NCBI GenBank assembly: GCA_023428025.1
Contig: JAEYZN010000028.1
Span: forward strand, 1 to 64,000
Direction of reading: 5' to 3'
Length of the DNA stretch: 64,000 bases
Origin: Bacillota bacterium
Lineage (GTDB): Bacteria; Bacillota; Clostridia; Christensenellales; SZUA-584
Positions 41,995 to 51,173 of the stretch are shown in pieces. How positions within the stretch are numbered: position 1 is the stretch's first letter; each line of letters opens with the position of its first letter. The notes below the pieces were generated by a model that worked only from the letters and a program-made list of their open reading frames with translations, was not told where the DNA came from and ran no database searches. Position numbers and translations under genes: made by a program.

Positions 41995-43405
41995 TCCCAA
42001 ATCACTCAAGGCCGAAGAGTTCATCTCCCATGACGAAGTTCTCGACACTCTCGCCTACGCGCAGGCGAACAAGCACAACGTGGAACTGATCGACGCCATC
42101 ATCGGGAAGGCGAAGCGGCGCAAAGGGCTGACCCACCGGGAAGCCGCCGTGCTGCTGGACTGCGATATCGAGGAGAAAAACCGTGAGATCTGCGCGCTGG
42201 CAGAGCAGATCAAAAAGGACTTCTACGGCAACCGCATCGTCATGTTCGCGCCGCTGTACCTGTCCAACTACTGCGTCAACGGCTGCGTCTACTGCCCGTA
42301 TCACCTGAAGAACAAGCATATCGCCAGAAAGAAGCTGACACAGGCCGAGGTCGCGCGGGAGGTTATGGCGCTGCAGGACATGGGCCATAAGCGGCTGGCC
42401 ATCGAGGCGGGCGAGGACCCTGTCAACAATCCCATCGACTATATATTGGAGTGCATCGACACCATCTACAGCGTCAAGCACAGGAACGGCGCGATCCGCC
42501 GCGTCAACGTCAACATCGCGGCGACCACGGTGGAGAATTACCGCAAGCTGAGGGACGCGGGCATCGGCACGTATATCCTGTTTCAGGAGACCTATCACAA
42601 GGAGAGCTACGGGAAGCTGCATCCCACCGGCCCCAAGCACGATTACGCCTGGCACACCGAGGCGATGGACCGGGCGATGGAGGGCGGTATCGACGATGTG
42701 GGACTCGGCGTGCTGTTCGGGCTGGAGCTGTATCGCTATGAGTTTGCGGCGCTGCTGATGCACGCGGAGCATCTGGAGGCGGTGCACGGCGTGGGCCCGC
42801 ACACCATCAGCGTACCGCGCATCCGGCGGGCGGACGATATCGACCCGGATGTGTTCGATAACGGCATCGACGACGACACCTTCGCTAAAATAGTGGCGTG
42901 CATCCGCATCTCGGTGCCGTACACGGGCATGATCGTCTCCACGCGCGAGAGCCAGAGCTGCCGCGAGAAGGTATTGCACATGGGCGTTTCGCAGATCAGC
43001 GGCGGTTCGCGCACCAGCGTCGGCGGATATTATGAGCCCGAGCCGGAGGACGAGAAATCCGAGCAGTTCGACGTCAGCGACAGGCGGACGCTGGACGAGG
43101 TGGTCCGTTGGCTGATGGATTTGGGTTATATCCCCAGCTTCTGCACGGCCTGCTATCGCGAAGGACGGACGGGCGACCGGTTTATGAGCCTGTGCAAGAG
43201 CGGCGAGATACAGAACTGCTGTCATCCCAACGCGCTGATGACGCTCAAGGAATACCTGCTGGATTATGCTGCGCCGGATACGCGCCGCATCGGCGAGGCG
43301 CTGATCGACGCGGAGATACCCAATATCCCGCGTGACAAGGTAAAGGACCTCGTATGGCGTAATCTGGGAAACATTGAAAACGGCCAGCGCGATTTCCGCC
43401 TGTAG
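41987..43405 (+). CDS. hydG: [FeFe]-hydrogenase maturase HydG, radical SAM tyrosine lyase
   Basis: HydG splits tyrosine to make the CO and CN ligands on an Fe(Cys) synthon. The radical SAM motif is CVNGCVYC near residue 97. The C-terminal auxiliary-cluster cysteines lie in FCTACYREGRTGDRF and IQNCCHPNAL, the CX2C...C pattern that binds the dangler iron. The 472 residues are normal. It overlaps hydE and is followed by hydF after 9 bp. Confidence 0.96.
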   Translation: MYNPKSLKAEEFISHDEVLDTLAYAQANKHNVELIDAIIGKAKRRKGLTHREAAVLLDCDIEEKNREICALAEQIKKDFYGNRIVMFAPLYLSNYCVNGCVYCPYHLKNKHIARKKLTQAEVAREVMALQDMGHKRLAIEAGEDPVNNPIDYILECIDTIYSVKHRNGAIRRVNVNIAATTVENYRKLRDAGIGTYILFQETYHKESYGKLHPTGPKHDYAWHTEAMDRAMEGGIDDVGLGVLFGLELYRYEFAALLMHAEHLEAVHGVGPHTISVPRIRRADDIDPDVFDNGIDDDTFAKIVACIRISVPYTGMIVSTRESQSCREKVLHMGVSQISGGSRTSVGGYYEPEPEDEKSEQFDVSDRRTLDEVVRWLMDLGYIPSFCTACYREGRTGDRFMSLCKSGEIQNCCHPNALMTLKEYLLDYAAPDTRRIGEALIDAEIPNIPRDKVKDLVWRNLGNIENGQRDFRL

Positions 43406-43414
43406 GAGACAAAT

Positions 43415-44620
43415 ATGGGATTGAACGAGACGCCAAGCGCCAATCGGGTGCATATCGGCATATTCGGCAAGCGCAACGTGGGCAAATCCAGCGTCATCAA
43501 CGCGATGACGGGGCAGGATTTGGCTGTGGTTTCCGACATCAAAGGCACCACCACCGATCCGGTCTACAAGGCCATGGAGCTGCTGCCGATGGGGCCGGTG
43601 ATGATGATCGACACGCCGGGTATCGACGACGAAGGCCCTCTGGGCACCCTGCGCGTCAAAAAGGCGCGGCAGGTGCTGAACAAGACGGACGTGGCCGTGC
43701 TGGTGGTGGACGCGGCGGCGGGCAGGGCCGAAGCGGACGATGAGCTGATCGCGCTGTTCCAAAGCAAGGGCATCCCGTACATCGTGGCGTACAACAAGAG
43801 TGACTTATTGGATAAGCCGGGCATGCCGGGCGTGAACGAGATATATGTCAGCGCTACGGAGAATACCGGTATTGGGGAACTCAAAGAGCGGATCGTGGCG
43901 CTCGCGGCGACGGAGGAGCCCAAGCACCGCATCGTGGCCGATCTTATCAGCCCGTCCGATTTCGTGGTGCTGGTGACGCCCATCGACAAGGCCGCGCCCA
44001 AAGGCCGGCTGATACTGCCGCAGCAGCAGACCATCCGTGATGTTCTGGAGGCGGACGCAGCGGCCATCGTGGTGAAGGAGTTTGAGCTGCGCGAGGCGCT
44101 GGACCATCTGGGCAAAAAGCCAAGTTTGGTGGTCACCGACAGCCAGGTGTTCGCCAAGGTGTCCGCCGACGTACCGACGGACATCCCGCTCACATCCTTC
44201 TCCATCCTGTTCGCGCGGTATAAAGGGCTGCTGGAGGCGGCGGTGAAAGGGGCGGCGGCGCTGGACGCGCTGGCGGACGGCGATACCGTGATGATCGCCG
44301 AGGGCTGCACGCACCATCGTCAATGCGACGACATCGGCACGGTGAAGCTGCCCCGGTGGATCAGGAACTATACGGGCAAACAGCTGGATTTCGAGTTCAC
44401 ATCCGGCGCGGAATTCCCGGACGAGCTGGGCAAATACCGCTTGGTCGTCCACTGCGGCGGGTGCATGCTGAATGAACGCGAGGTCAAGTACCGTCAGCAG
44501 TGCGCGCTGGATCAAAACGTGCCCATCACCAACTACGGCACGGCCATCGCCTATATGCAAGGGATATTGAAGCGGAGCATCGCCATGTTTCCGCACATAC
44601 TGATGGAGCTGGAGGGATAA
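43415..44620 (+). CDS. hydF: [FeFe]-hydrogenase maturase HydF, GTPase scaffold
   Basis: HydF carries the immature diiron unit and hands it to HydA. The GTPase P-loop GKRNVGKSS is at residues 18-26, with DTPGID as switch II. The cluster-binding C-terminal domain has EGCTHHRQCDD and VVHCGGCMLNERE, matching the CxH...HCxxC pattern. The 401 residues are normal. No hydA structural gene is in the window, so the hydrogenase is elsewhere. Confidence 0.96.
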   Translation: MGLNETPSANRVHIGIFGKRNVGKSSVINAMTGQDLAVVSDIKGTTTDPVYKAMELLPMGPVMMIDTPGIDDEGPLGTLRVKKARQVLNKTDVAVLVVDAAAGRAEADDELIALFQSKGIPYIVAYNKSDLLDKPGMPGVNEIYVSATENTGIGELKERIVALAATEEPKHRIVADLISPSDFVVLVTPIDKAAPKGRLILPQQQTIRDVLEADAAAIVVKEFELREALDHLGKKPSLVVTDSQVFAKVSADVPTDIPLTSFSILFARYKGLLEAAVKGAAALDALADGDTVMIAEGCTHHRQCDDIGTVKLPRWIRNYTGKQLDFEFTSGAEFPDELGKYRLVVHCGGCMLNEREVKYRQQCALDQNVPITNYGTAIAYMQGILKRSIAMFPHILMELEG

Positions 44621-44624
44621 ACGC

Positions 44625-45968
44625 ATGAGGATCGAGCACGATATGCTGGGCGAGTTGTCTGTGGCCGACGAGGCGCTGTACGGCATCCATACGGCCCGCG
44701 CCAAAGAGAACTTTGCGCTGGGCTACAAAAGCACCAGCCTAAAGCTGATCTACGCCATCGCGACGGTGAAAAAGGCGGCAGCACTCACCTACGCCAGGCT
44801 GGACGCCGAACGATCGGATATCTACCGGGCCATTGCCAATGCGTGCGATATCATTCTTTCGGGGCACACGGACGACCAGTTCCCTGTGGATGCGCTGCAG
44901 GGCGGCGCCGGCACCTCCACCAACATGAACGTGAACGAGGTGATTGCGAACCTCGCGCTGGAAGGCTGCGGACGGGCGCGCGGCGACTACGCATATATCC
45001 ATCCGCTGGACGACGTGAACCGGGGACAGTCCACCAACGACGTGTATCCCACGGCGCTGCGTATCGCCGCCATCGGGCAGCTGCGCGCTTTAAGCGACGC
45101 GTGCGCCAAGCTTCAGGAAGCGCTGCAGCGCAAGGAAAATGAGTTTGACGATGTCCGGAAGCTGGGGCGCACGGAGCTGATGGACGCGGTGCCGGTGACG
45201 CTGGGCGCCGAGTTCGGCGCTTACGCGCAGGCCATCGCGCGGGACCGCTGGCGGCTTTACAAGGTGGAGGAGCGGCTGCGGCAGGTGAACATCGGCGGCA
45301 CGGCGGTGGGAACGGCGACCGCCGCTGAGCGCAAATACCGTTTTGGCGTGATCGAGGCGCTGCGCGAGCTGACCGGCTACGGTCTTGCCGCTGCCGAATA
45401 CCCGATGGATATCACACAGAACAACGACGTGTTCGTGGAGGTGTCCGGGCTGCTCAAGGCGCTGGCGGTGAGCCTGATGAAGATATCCACCGATTTGCGC
45501 CTGATGAACTCCGGCCCACACGGCGGTTTCAGTGAAATCAGGCTGGCCCCGATGCAGGCGGGCAGCTCCATCATGCCGGGCAAGGTGAACCCCGTCATCC
45601 CCGAGATGGTGACGCAGGCGGCCATGCGCGTGATGGCGAACGACAGCGCCGTCACCATGGCGGCGGCGCACGGCGAGTTTGAGCTGAATGCGTTTGCCCC
45701 GCTGATCGCCGACGCGTTGCTGGAAAGCCTGTCGCTGCTGGAAAATGCGGTGCGGCTGTTTCGCAGCAAATGCGTGGAGCTGATAGAGCCGGACCGGGAG
45801 CGCTGTGCCGCACTGCTGGACGGCTCGTACGCCGTCGCGGCGTCGTACATCCCCATTCTGGGTTACGACGCGGTGAGCCGCATCATCAGGGGGAAAGACG
45901 GCGACGCGGCGAAGATCAGGAGCGCGCTCGCGGCAGAGGTTGAGAAGATAGAAAAACAGCGCGAATGA
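44625..45968 (+). CDS. Aspartate ammonia-lyase (fumarase/aspartase family)
   Basis: A 447-residue member of the aspartase/fumarase superfamily. The signature GSSIMPGKVNPV is intact, as are GGAGTSTNMNVNEV and NRGQSTNDVYPTALR. These favour aspartase (aspartate to fumarate plus ammonia) over fumarase, though related lyases cannot be excluded. It lies four bases after hydF behind GGAGGG, hence in the hydrogenase-maturation operon. A role in supplying ammonia for the azadithiolate bridge is an inference. Confidence 0.85.
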   Translation: MRIEHDMLGELSVADEALYGIHTARAKENFALGYKSTSLKLIYAIATVKKAAALTYARLDAERSDIYRAIANACDIILSGHTDDQFPVDALQGGAGTSTNMNVNEVIANLALEGCGRARGDYAYIHPLDDVNRGQSTNDVYPTALRIAAIGQLRALSDACAKLQEALQRKENEFDDVRKLGRTELMDAVPVTLGAEFGAYAQAIARDRWRLYKVEERLRQVNIGGTAVGTATAAERKYRFGVIEALRELTGYGLAAAEYPMDITQNNDVFVEVSGLLKALAVSLMKISTDLRLMNSGPHGGFSEIRLAPMQAGSSIMPGKVNPVIPEMVTQAAMRVMANDSAVTMAAAHGEFELNAFAPLIADALLESLSLLENAVRLFRSKCVELIEPDRERCAALLDGSYAVAASYIPILGYDAVSRIIRGKDGDAAKIRSALAAEVEKIEKQRE

Positions 45969-46408
45969 ACCCAGCAATATTTGAATTTGTCATCTGGTTT
46001 ATCATTAAATAAACCAAAAGACATCACTGGCAGAGCTTTTCACATCAACCTGACCCGCTGATCCGTAATTTTTTCCCTATCATCACCCTTATGAATTTTT
46101 AGTTAATCCAACGCGCTTTATCCGAACTGCCTTGCTAGAATGTTTAGAAAACCTCTTCGCCTGATATTCGATACTTTCATTTTTCCATGCTGGCGGTGTC
46201 TACAGCAGTTGAAGGGCCGCTATTTCCGTCACTAAATTTAAGAATTATCCGTAAAATTATATTGACAATTCCTATATGTTTTATATATTATAATATAAGC
46301 GTTAAGGAGCCTTTCCTACACGCATTTGTCGTTGCCAGTTTTAGCGAAACACGGCCGGTTTCCCTTGGGCAGGGCAAATTCGCATATTACAATCATGGAG
46401 GATACGTA
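45969..46408. other. Gene-free stretch before the second sugar importer
   Basis: This 440-bp stretch is AT-richer than its surroundings. A hairpin TGGTTTAT (45995-46002) with ATAAACCA (46009-46016) follows the aspartase gene and may end that operon, though without a T-run. A promoter lies at 46262-46289. An in-frame extension of the downstream gene to 46187 lacks an SD and is not a plausible coding part. Confidence 0.55.
46262..46289 (+). promoter_or_regulatory. Promoter of the second sugar importer
   Basis: A perfect TTGACA (46262-46267) is followed after 16 bp by TATATT (46284-46289). A perfect TATAAT at 46289-46294 is 21 bp away and too distant. A leader of about 110 bases precedes the start codon. 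Confidence 0.6.
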
Positions 46409-47500
46409 ATGATAACCAAAAAACTCTTATCGTCTGCCGGCATACTGGCTTTGTGTGTTTTGCTGCTTGTTGGTGCGCTGGCGGGATGCGCGGGCACGCC
46501 GGCGGCGACCACATCGCCGTCCGATTCCGCTGAATCACCTGCTTCCGAGGCGCCGGCGTCTGAGGCGCCCGCTTCCGAAGCGCCGGCTGCTGAAGACGTT
46601 CCGGAAATCGCGGTCGTCGTCAAAATCACTGGCATCCCGTTCTTTAACGTGCTGGAGGAAGGCGTTAAGCGCGCCGCAGAAGAGCTGGGCGTAAACGCTT
46701 ATGTCACCGGCCCGACGGACGCTGACCCCGCTCAGCAGGTCAAGATCGTGGAAGACCTTGTCAACACGGATGTTGATGCGATCGTGGTAGTGCCCAACGA
46801 TGCGACCGTTCTGGAGCCTGTGCTCCAGCGCGCGCAGGAAAAAGGCATTGTCGTCATCGCCAATGAATCACCCAACCAGACAGGCGCCGATTGGGATATT
46901 GAAGCGATTGACAACGAGAAGTTTGGTATTTATGCTGCTGAAGCCATTGCGAAAGCCACCGGCGGCAAAGGGGAGTATGTCTTTTTCGTCGGCGGTCTGT
47001 CCGTTCCGCTGCACAACAAGTGGGCTGATATCGCCAAAGAATACCTTGCTGAGAATTATCCTGACCTCAAGGAAGTGACCGACCGCATCCCCTGCGGCGA
47101 GGATGCCGAGCTGGCCCGCACCCGTACGCTGGAGTTGCTGAATACTTATCCGAACCTGAACGCGATCATCGGCTGGGGCAGCCTTGGACCGATCGGCGCC
47201 GCACAGGCACTGCGTGAGAAGGAGCTCGTCGGCAAGGTGTTTGTTGTGGGTAACGTGATACCCAGCCAGGCATCCGAGTACTTAAAAGACGGCTCCATCA
47301 CCGAAGGCTTGCTGTGGAACCCGGCGGACTCGGGCTACGCCGCCGTGTATACGGCAAAGTATATCCTTGATGGGGGCGACGTCACCGCTGCGGATTTCGA
47401 AGTGCCCGGCATCGGCAAGCCCGCCGTTCAGGAAAAAGTTTTGGCGTTTGACAAGACGCTGTCCATCACCAAAGACAACGCGGATACGCTGGGCTTCTAA
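46409..47500 (+). CDS. RhaS/LsrB-like sugar-binding lipoprotein
   Basis: A 363-residue binding protein with a lipobox at C27 (ALAGCAG) and a linker containing three PASEA repeats. The binding domain (VVVKITGIPFFNVLEEG, DAIVVVPNDATVLEPVL, TEGLLWNPADSGYAAVY) is closest to the rhamnose/autoinducer-2 group (RhaS, LsrB). The ATG at 46409 has ATGGAGGA upstream. Two permease genes follow, as in rha and lsr systems, where two different permeases form the channel. The ligand is not defined. Confidence 0.9.
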   Translation: MITKKLLSSAGILALCVLLLVGALAGCAGTPAATTSPSDSAESPASEAPASEAPASEAPAAEDVPEIAVVVKITGIPFFNVLEEGVKRAAEELGVNAYVTGPTDADPAQQVKIVEDLVNTDVDAIVVVPNDATVLEPVLQRAQEKGIVVIANESPNQTGADWDIEAIDNEKFGIYAAEAIAKATGGKGEYVFFVGGLSVPLHNKWADIAKEYLAENYPDLKEVTDRIPCGEDAELARTRTLELLNTYPNLNAIIGWGSLGPIGAAQALREKELVGKVFVVGNVIPSQASEYLKDGSITEGLLWNPADSGYAAVYTAKYILDGGDVTAADFEVPGIGKPAVQEKVLAFDKTLSITKDNADTLGF

Positions 47501-47540
47501 TTCGGTTTGCCCTTAAAAGCGTAAACGCTTGATAACGTGC

Positions 47541-47583
47541 AAAAGCCTGAAGATGGCATGGATTCCATGCCGTCTTTGGCTTT
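47541..47583 (+). promoter_or_regulatory. Long hairpin between binding protein and ATPase genes
   Basis: AAAGCC...GGCTTT encloses a perfect GGCATGGA/TCCATGCC core. It lies 40 bp after the binding-protein stop. As at 37708-37729 and 58453-58473, it probably raises binding protein over the rest of the operon. Confidence 0.65.
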
Positions 47584-47657
47584 CAACCGGCTTATCGCTC
47601 GCATTCGCGTCGGCCCGCATCCAAGGCCGATAGTCAAAGTATTAAGGAAACAGGACA

Positions 47658-49160
47658 ATGGCAGAAAAATATTTTGAGACCAACCGGTTAAACAAGCATT
47701 ATGGAGGCGTTCACGCGCTTCAGGATATTCATATTGAAGTGGAAAAAGGGGAGATACATTGCCTCGTGGGGCAAAACGGATGCGGAAAGTCCACTTTGAT
47801 CAAAATATTGTCCGGCGTGGTTAAGCCGGACGAGGGCAGTGAAATAACCATATTGAATGAGCGCATGTCCGCCGTCTCCTCCCACTTTGCGCTCGAAAAG
47901 GGCATCAGTGTTATCTACCAGGACTTAAGCCTGTTTCCCAACCTGACCGTGGCGGAAAATATCGCGTTTGGCCTGCATGTGAGAAAGCCGCGCCGCCGAG
48001 TGAGCTGGAAGCGCATCGAAGAGGTGGCAAAGCAGGCGCTGGACAAAATGGAGATCAGCCTGCCGCTGGATGCGACCGTCGAATCCCTGCCCATCGCACA
48101 GCGCCAGCTGGTCGCGATAGCGCGCGCGCTGGCATTGGGCGCCACGCTGCTCATGATGGATGAGCCCACCTCCTCGCTCACGCGCCACGAGGTGGATATC
48201 CTGTTTTCGATTATAAAAGACCAACAGGCAAAGGGCATCACCGTACTGTTTATCAGCCACCGCCTGGACGAGGTCGTGGAAATATCCGACCGTATCTCGG
48301 TGATGCGGGACGGCAAAATGCTGGGCACCTATGAACGCGGGAGCCTGAACCGCGAGCATCTCGCCAACCTGATCGCGGGACAAAACGTATCTGAATCCTC
48401 ACCGTCTGAGGATGCTGGTCTGGGCGAAAACATATTGGAAGTGCGGGAGCTTTCGCGCGCGGGGGAGTACGAAGACGTCTCATTTACGCTTCGCCGCGGC
48501 GAGATACTGGGCATCACAGGCCTGCTGGGCTCGGGACGCACCGAGCTGGCACTCAGCCTTTTCGGCATGACCCGTCCCGACAAGGGCGCGCTGCTGGTGG
48601 ACGGCAAGCGTCAGTCATTCAACAGCAACCGCGACGCCATCCGCGCCGGTATCGCTTATGTGCCGGAGGACCGGCTGCTGCAGGGGCTGATTATGAATCA
48701 GCCCATCAAGAGCAACATTGCACTCACCGTCATCAAAACGCTGCGCGGACTTCTGGGTCTATTAAGCCTGGCAAAATCACGCGCGCTGGCCACCCAGTGG
48801 ATCGATAAGCTGGAGATAAAGAGCGCGCTGCCGCATGTGAACGCTTCGCGCTTAAGCGGGGGCAACCAGCAAAAGGTGGTTATCGCCAAATGGCTCGCGA
48901 CTCAGCCGCGCGTGCTGATACTCGACCAACCGACGAACGGCATTGACGTTGCCGCGAAAAGCGCCATATACGAAATCATCCGGGACCTCGCCAAAAACGG
49001 CATGAGCATCCTGCTGATCTCGGACGAGGCGCAGGAGATCAAAGCCACCTGCACACAGGCGCTTTTGATGCGGGGCGGCCGCATCATCAAAACACTGCAA
49101 ACCGGCGGGTTGCCCGAGGAAGCGCTTTACGAGGAGGTGCGCTATGCGCAGTCATGCTAA
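47658..49160 (+). CDS. Sugar ABC transporter ATPase, double-domain
   Basis: A 500-residue RbsA/RhaT-type ATPase. The first domain has Walker A GQNGCGKST and signature LPIAQRQLVAIARALA. The second has GLLGSGRTE and LSGGNQQKVVIAKWLA with LILDQPTNGIDVAAK. It overlaps the first permease gene by 17 bases. Confidence 0.94.
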   Translation: MAEKYFETNRLNKHYGGVHALQDIHIEVEKGEIHCLVGQNGCGKSTLIKILSGVVKPDEGSEITILNERMSAVSSHFALEKGISVIYQDLSLFPNLTVAENIAFGLHVRKPRRRVSWKRIEEVAKQALDKMEISLPLDATVESLPIAQRQLVAIARALALGATLLMMDEPTSSLTRHEVDILFSIIKDQQAKGITVLFISHRLDEVVEISDRISVMRDGKMLGTYERGSLNREHLANLIAGQNVSESSPSEDAGLGENILEVRELSRAGEYEDVSFTLRRGEILGITGLLGSGRTELALSLFGMTRPDKGALLVDGKRQSFNSNRDAIRAGIAYVPEDRLLQGLIMNQPIKSNIALTVIKTLRGLLGLLSLAKSRALATQWIDKLEIKSALPHVNASRLSGGNQQKVVIAKWLATQPRVLILDQPTNGIDVAAKSAIYEIIRDLAKNGMSILLISDEAQEIKATCTQALLMRGGRIIKTLQTGGLPEEALYEEVRYAQSC

Positions 49161-50118
49161 GCTTCGTGCTTTTTTCCATACCCATGAATTCTACCTGCTT
49201 ACCGTTATCATCGGTATCGTTCTTCTGCTTGCCATATTCACGCAAGGGCGGTTTATCGCGCCGCAGAATATTGCCGATCTGCTCGTGTCTTACTCGATGG
49301 CGGGCGTGGTGGCGGCAGGGCTGCTGGTCGTCATCATATCGGGCGGCATCGATATTTCGTTTATGGCCGTGGCTTCGGTCAGCCAGTATGTGCTGGCGCT
49401 ATTGATCGACTATACGCCGGGCTGGCCGGGTGCGTTCCTGCTGGCCGGGGCTGTCGGGCTGGCGCTGGGGTTGATCAACGCCCTTCTAACGTACGCCTTT
49501 AAGATACCGGCGATTATTGTGACGATCGGTACGATGAACGTGTTTTACGGCCTGTTGATGTGGCTCAGCAACGGCACGTGGCTGTACGGCTTTCCCGAAT
49601 GGTTCAGCACCAAAACGGCTCAGAGCACGCTGTTTTTGTCCGTTGGCACGCTGGCGGTCGTCGTGGCGGCAGTGGCGCTGATACTGCGCTTCACGCGCAC
49701 CGGCCGGCATATATTCGCCATCGGCGGAAACCCGGAGGCGGCGCGGCGGGCCGGCGTGAGCCTCTTTAAAACACAGCTGTTTGTCTATGGACTGATGGGC
49801 GTTACGGCCGCTGTCGGCTCTGTGCTGAACATGTATACCGTGCAGAACGTGGCGCCCAATTCGCTTATCGGGCGTGAAATGGACGTTCTCGCCATCGTTG
49901 TGCTGGGCGGCGCGGCGCTTTCGGGCGGCCGCGGCACTGTGCTGGGCACCGTGCTGGGCATCCTTCTTTTCGCAATGCTGAGCAACGGCCTGGTGATGCT
50001 GGGCATTTCGAGCTACTGGCAGGATGTGTGCACCGGTTCCGTCATACTGCTGAGCTTTTGCCTGACGAGTTTCAGGCGCACCACTGCCAAGGAGGCTATC
50101 GTTTATGGAAAAGCGTAA
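49144..50118 (+). CDS. Sugar ABC transporter permease 1 (RhaP/LsrC-like)
   Basis: A 324-residue membrane protein with eight or more hydrophobic segments. The family signature reads GLLVVIISGGIDISFMAVAS, and the C-terminal part has LGGAALSGGRGTVLGTVLGI. It overlaps the ATPase by 17 and permease 2 by 14 bases. Two unlike permeases in tandem are typical of rhamnose and AI-2 importers. Confidence 0.93.
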   Translation: MRSHAKLRAFFHTHEFYLLTVIIGIVLLLAIFTQGRFIAPQNIADLLVSYSMAGVVAAGLLVVIISGGIDISFMAVASVSQYVLALLIDYTPGWPGAFLLAGAVGLALGLINALLTYAFKIPAIIVTIGTMNVFYGLLMWLSNGTWLYGFPEWFSTKTAQSTLFLSVGTLAVVVAAVALILRFTRTGRHIFAIGGNPEAARRAGVSLFKTQLFVYGLMGVTAAVGSVLNMYTVQNVAPNSLIGREMDVLAIVVLGGAALSGGRGTVLGTVLGILLFAMLSNGLVMLGISSYWQDVCTGSVILLSFCLTSFRRTTAKEAIVYGKA

Positions 50119-51070
50119 AAGCGCTGCCCTTTTACATACCGCAGCGGGAGACAATATCCTGCTGTTCGGCATACTCGCCGCCGTCATACTGGCGATGTCT
50201 TTGCTGCACGGCAGCTTCTTCAAAGTCGGCACGTTTCAGGGCATGGCGTTTCAACTGCCCGAGATGGGGCTGTTGGCGTTTGCCATGATGATCACGATGA
50301 TCACCGGCGGCATCAACCTGTCGGTGATCGCCTCCGCCAACGTTTCGGGCATACTGATGGCCATGATCTTGTCGCAGAATCCCGAAGCCGGTTGGCCCGT
50401 GGTGCTGCTGGCCATCGCCGTGGGCATTGCCGTGTGCATACTGTGCGGTGTGCTCAACGGTGTCATCGTGGCTTTTTTCCGGGTGCCCGCAATCCTCGCG
50501 ACGCTGGGCGTCCAGATGCTGCTGAACGGCGTCTGCAATGTCCTCACCAGAGGCGCGGTCATCTCCGGTTTCCCCAAGGATTTTTTGGTGTTGGGAAACG
50601 GCAGCCTCGGCTTCCTGCCCGTACCGCTGCTGATATTCATCGTGTTTACGCTTGTGATGAGCGTGATCAGCCACCGTCTGCCCGTGGGCGAATACGCGCG
50701 GCTTTACGGTTCCAACCAGCAAGCCACGCTGTTTTCCGGCGTGAACTGCAAGGGCCTGCTGATCAAAGTCTACGCGATATCCGGCTTTTTCGCCGGACTG
50801 GCCGCCATTGTGCTTACCGCGCGTTTCAACTCCGCGGCTTCGGGCTACGCGGGCAGCTACCTGCTGCAGTCCGTGCTTGTTTGCGTGCTGGGCGGCGTGA
50901 ATCCCAACGGTGGAGAGGGGCGAGTCAGCGGCGTCGTGCTGGCGCTGATCATATTGCAGGCTGTATCCAGCGGTCTTAACCTGCTGCGCGTCAGCCAATA
51001 TCTCACGATGGCGCTGTGGGGGGCCATCCTGCTGGCCGCCATCGCACTGCGCCTGCGCCGCTCCTCCTGA
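50105..51070 (+). CDS. Sugar ABC transporter permease 2 (RhaQ/LsrD-like)
   Basis: A 321-residue membrane protein related to but distinct from permease 1. It has AMMITMITGGINLSVIASAN, and near the end VCVLGGVNPNGGEGRVSGVV. It overlaps the first permease by 14 bases, so the two are translated together and probably form a heterodimeric channel. The operon ends at a strong terminator 14 bp downstream. Confidence 0.93.
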   Translation: MEKRKSAALLHTAAGDNILLFGILAAVILAMSLLHGSFFKVGTFQGMAFQLPEMGLLAFAMMITMITGGINLSVIASANVSGILMAMILSQNPEAGWPVVLLAIAVGIAVCILCGVLNGVIVAFFRVPAILATLGVQMLLNGVCNVLTRGAVISGFPKDFLVLGNGSLGFLPVPLLIFIVFTLVMSVISHRLPVGEYARLYGSNQQATLFSGVNCKGLLIKVYAISGFFAGLAAIVLTARFNSAASGYAGSYLLQSVLVCVLGGVNPNGGEGRVSGVVLALIILQAVSSGLNLLRVSQYLTMALWGAILLAAIALRLRRSS

Positions 51071-51083
51071 CCCAGCAAACAAA

Positions 51084-51125
51084 ACCCCTGCACGGCTTAT
51101 CAACCGTCGGCAGGGGTCTTTTTTT
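51084..51125 (+). terminator. Terminator of the second sugar importer
   Basis: ACCCCTGC-ACGG (51084-51095) pairs with CCGT...GCAGGGGT (51104-51117), followed by CTTTTTTT. It is a strong stem at the convergent end of the two operons. Confidence 0.9.
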
Positions 51126-51173
51126 GTTATGTATGGGCGACAAGCTTCATCGTTCTTTCTTGCAGAAAGAGGG

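Noticed and set aside
42002..43762. A 586-codon minus-strand open frame opposite hydG and part of hydF
   Set aside because: The plus-strand genes carry complete radical SAM and GTPase motifs. The antisense frame is His/Arg/Ala-rich without recognisable domains.
46409..51070. Calling the second importer an autoinducer-2 (Lsr) system
   Set aside because: The binding protein is LsrB-like, but no lsrF, lsrG or lsrR is present and the kinase nearby resembles rhamnulokinase. The ligand remains open.
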